From the NCBI GenBank assembly GCA_036566745.1, contig DATCVR010000117.1, positions 1 to 6,256 of the forward strand: a DNA stretch of 6,256 nt, read 5' to 3'. The notes under the pieces were generated by a model that saw only the letters and a list, made by a program, of their open reading frames with translations, was not told the origin of the DNA and made no database searches. A program made the translations under genes and the position numbers. Position 1 is the first letter of the stretch; the number at the start of each line of letters is the position of its first letter. Positions 4,463 to 6,256 of this stretch are shown here, one piece after another. The stretch comes from DATCVR01 sp036566745 (GTDB lineage: Bacteria > Actinomycetota > Actinomycetes > Jiangellales > Jiangellaceae).

Positions 4463-6256
4463 GTGGCTGCAGACCGCTCCCCGATCATCATCAACGGGCT
4501 CCCGAGCCAGCTCCCGGACATCGACCCCGAGGAGACCCAGGACTGGCTCGACTCGCTGGACGCGGCCATCGACCAGCGCGGACGCCACCGCGCCCGCTAC
4601 CTGATGCTGGCGCTCCTCCAGCGCGCCCGAGAGAAGCAGGTCGGTGTCCCCAGCCTGCGCAACACCGATTACATCAACACCATCCCACCTGAGGCCGAGC
4701 CGTGGTTCCCCGGGGACGAATTCGTCGAGCGGCGCATCAGGGCCTACATCCGGTGGAACGCCGCGATGATGGTCCAGCGCGCCCAGCGCCCGGGAGTGGG
4801 TGTCGGAGGTCACATCTCCACCTACGCCTCGTCGGCCAGCCTCTACGAGGTCGGCTTCAACCATTTCTTCCGCGGCAAGGACCATCCCGGCGGCGGCGAC
4901 CACATCTACTTCCAGGGCCACGGCTCCCCCGGCATGTACGCGCGGGCCTACCTCGAGGGCCGCCTGAGCGAGCACCAGCTCGACGGATTCCGCCAGGAGC
5001 TCTCCCACGCCGGCCTCGGCGGCGGCCTGCCGTCGTACCCCCACCCGCGGCTGATGCCGGACTTCTGGGAGTTCCCCACGGTGTCGATGGGCCTCGGCCC
5101 GCTCAACGCGATCTACCAGGCCCGATTCGACCGCTATCTCCACCACCGCGGCATCAAGGACACCAGCCAGCAGCACGTCTGGGCCTACCTCGGCGACGGC
5201 GAGATGGACGAGCCCGAAACGCTCGGCGCGCTGACCCTGGCCGCCCGCGAGGAGCTCGACAACCTCACCTTCGTCGTGAACTGCAACCTCCAGCGCCTCG
5301 ACGGCCCGGTACGTGGCAACGGCAAGATCATCCAGGAGATGGAGGCGCTGTTCCGCGGCGCCGGCTGGAACGTCATCAAGGTCATCTGGGGCCGCGAGTG
5401 GGACCCGCTGCTGGCCGCCGACAGCGACGGCGCGCTGGTCAACCTCATGAACGAGACCCCCGACGGCGACTACCAGACCTACAAGGCGGAGTCCGGCGCC
5501 TACGTCCGCGAGCACTTCTTCGGCCGGGACCCGCGCACCCGCAAGATGGTCGAGCACCTCACCGACGACGAGATCTGGGGCCTCAAGCGCGGTGGCCACG
5601 ACTACCGCAAGCTCTACGCCGCCTACCGCGCCGCCACCGAGCACACCGGCCAGCCCACGGTCATCCTGGCCAAGACCATCAAGGGCTGGACGCTCGGCTC
5701 GCACTTCGAGGCGCGCAACGCCACCCACCAGATGAAGAAGCTCACCGGCGACGACCTCAAGCTCTTCCGCGACCGCCTCTTCATGGAGATCCCCGACTCC
5801 GCGCTCGAGGACGTCTACAACCCGCCGTACTTCCACCCCGGCCAGGACTCCGACGAGTACGCCTACATGATGGAGCGCCGCCAGAAGCTGGGCGGCTTCC
5901 TGCCCGAGCGCCGGGTCACGGCCAAGCCACTCGTACTGCCGGGCGACAAGGTCTACGAAGTAGCCAAGCGTGGTTCGGGCAAGCAGTCGGTGGCCACCAC
6001 CATGGCCTTCGTCCGGGTGCTCAAGGAGCTGCTGAAGGACCCTGAGGTCGGCCCGCGGCTGGTGCCCGTCATCCCCGACGAGGCCCGCACGTTCGGCATG
6101 GACTCGCTCTTCCCCACGCTGAAGATCTACTCGCCCCACGGCCAGAACTACACCTCCGTCGACCGCGAGCTGTTCCTGTCGTACAAGGAGGCCAAGAACG
6201 GCCAGATCCTCCACGAGGGGATCAACGAGGCCGGCTCGGTGGCGTCGTGGACCGCG
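4463..6256 (+). CDS. aceE: Pyruvate dehydrogenase E1 component (homodimeric, AceE type), 3' end outside window
   Basis: AceE decarboxylates pyruvate with thiamine diphosphate and passes the acetyl group to lipoyl-E2, linking glycolysis to the TCA cycle. The frame is open for 598 codons to the window edge, about two thirds of a family of roughly 900 residues. Counting from GTG 4463, it has IIINGLPSQLPDIDPEET near residues 8-25, then GVGGHISTYASSASLYEVGF and YFQGHGSPGMYARA. The thiamine diphosphate motif runs from GDGEMDEPE (starting 244) to NCNLQRLDGP (starting 273). FGMDSLFPTLKIYSPHGQ follows later. GTG 4463 has GAAGGGA at 4451-4457, which suits it as a start. However, ATG 4413-4415 also has a ribosome site (GAGGGAAG, 4403-4410) and encodes MTTDADAGVPTTTKG in another frame, much like the N-terminus of related AceE proteins. 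One extra G in GGG 4454-4456 would join the two as KGIVVAADRSPI. The gene is therefore either frameshifted near its start or starts at GTG 4463. Confidence 0.93.
   Translation, partial: MAADRSPIIINGLPSQLPDIDPEETQDWLDSLDAAIDQRGRHRARYLMLALLQRAREKQVGVPSLRNTDYINTIPPEAEPWFPGDEFVERRIRAYIRWNAAMMVQRAQRPGVGVGGHISTYASSASLYEVGFNHFFRGKDHPGGGDHIYFQGHGSPGMYARAYLEGRLSEHQLDGFRQELSHAGLGGGLPSYPHPRLMPDFWEFPTVSMGLGPLNAIYQARFDRYLHHRGIKDTSQQHVWAYLGDGEMDEPETLGALTLAAREELDNLTFVVNCNLQRLDGPVRGNGKIIQEMEALFRGAGWNVIKVIWGREWDPLLAADSDGALVNLMNETPDGDYQTYKAESGAYVREHFFGRDPRTRKMVEHLTDDEIWGLKRGGHDYRKLYAAYRAATEHTGQPTVILAKTIKGWTLGSHFEARNATHQMKKLTGDDLKLFRDRLFMEIPDSALEDVYNPPYFHPGQDSDEYAYMMERRQKLGGFLPERRVTAKPLVLPGDKVYEVAKRGSGKQSVATTMAFVRVLKELLKDPEVGPRLVPVIPDEARTFGMDSLFPTLKIYSPHGQNYTSVDRELFLSYKEAKNGQILHEGINEAGSVASWTA

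Noticed and set aside
4702..6045. A 447-codon plus-strand open frame within aceE
   Set aside because: It is a shifted frame of aceE with an Arg/Pro-rich, low-complexity product and no recognisable domain.
3860..6214. A 784-codon open frame on the minus strand, antisense to aceE
   Set aside because: It is rich in Val/Glu/Leu repeats typical of the antisense of a G/C-biased gene, matches no family I know, and also crosses the divergent promoter region and the DUF3052 gene. The plus strand here encodes an unmistakable AceE.
1..6256. CRISPR array, toxin-antitoxin pair, retron, riboswitch or biosynthetic cluster
   Set aside because: I looked for regularly spaced repeats, small paired genes, reverse transcriptase motifs and long structured leaders, and saw none in this window.

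Overview
The window is high-G+C DNA with strong third-position G/C bias. It has actinobacterial signatures: an aceE-type homodimeric pyruvate dehydrogenase E1, a DUF3052 protein beside an AhpE-like peroxiredoxin, and IS3 and IS701-like elements of the kinds common in this phylum. The AceE sequence and the gene neighbourhood suggest a member of the Propionibacteriales or Nocardioidaceae. That placement is inference from remembered family sequences.

The left part (1-2640) is a decayed accessory region. It starts with the C-terminal end of an IS701-like transposase (1-141) next to a CTAG target. Next comes a remnant of an unrecognised minus-strand gene (142-577). A complete but frame-broken IS3-family element follows (578-1940), with terminal inverted repeats and orfA/orfB on the minus strand. 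Then comes the C-terminal half of a tyrosine recombinase (1941-2501, plus strand), which lacks its N-terminus and has an internal deletion. The recombinase points at the 3' end of a tRNA-Val(UAC) gene (2640-2711, minus). This is the usual layout of an integrative element inserted at a tRNA 3' end, so the left part is probably one edge of a degraded integrated island.

The right part (2640-6256) is chromosomal core. A minus-strand cluster reads DUF3052 protein (4202-3768), AhpE/Bcp-type peroxiredoxin (3771-3310), four-CxxC zinc-ribbon protein (3285-2824), then tRNA-Val. The first two genes overlap by 4 bases (GTGA) and the third follows after 24 bases, so they probably form one operon. Diverging from it on the plus strand is aceE (from 4463, or 4413 if a frameshift is repaired), the E1 component of pyruvate dehydrogenase, cut by the window end. 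The 210-base divergent region (4203-4412) carries nested dyads and a repeated heptamer, the best candidate operator/promoter sequence here. Mycobacterium tuberculosis has a comparable ahpE / DUF3052 / aceE neighbourhood, so the linkage is conserved.

I found no clear previously undescribed system. The points most worth checking are the four frame disruptions (three of which look like loss of one base in a short G or C run), the IS-linked deletion of the integrase, and the organisation of the divergent aceE control region.
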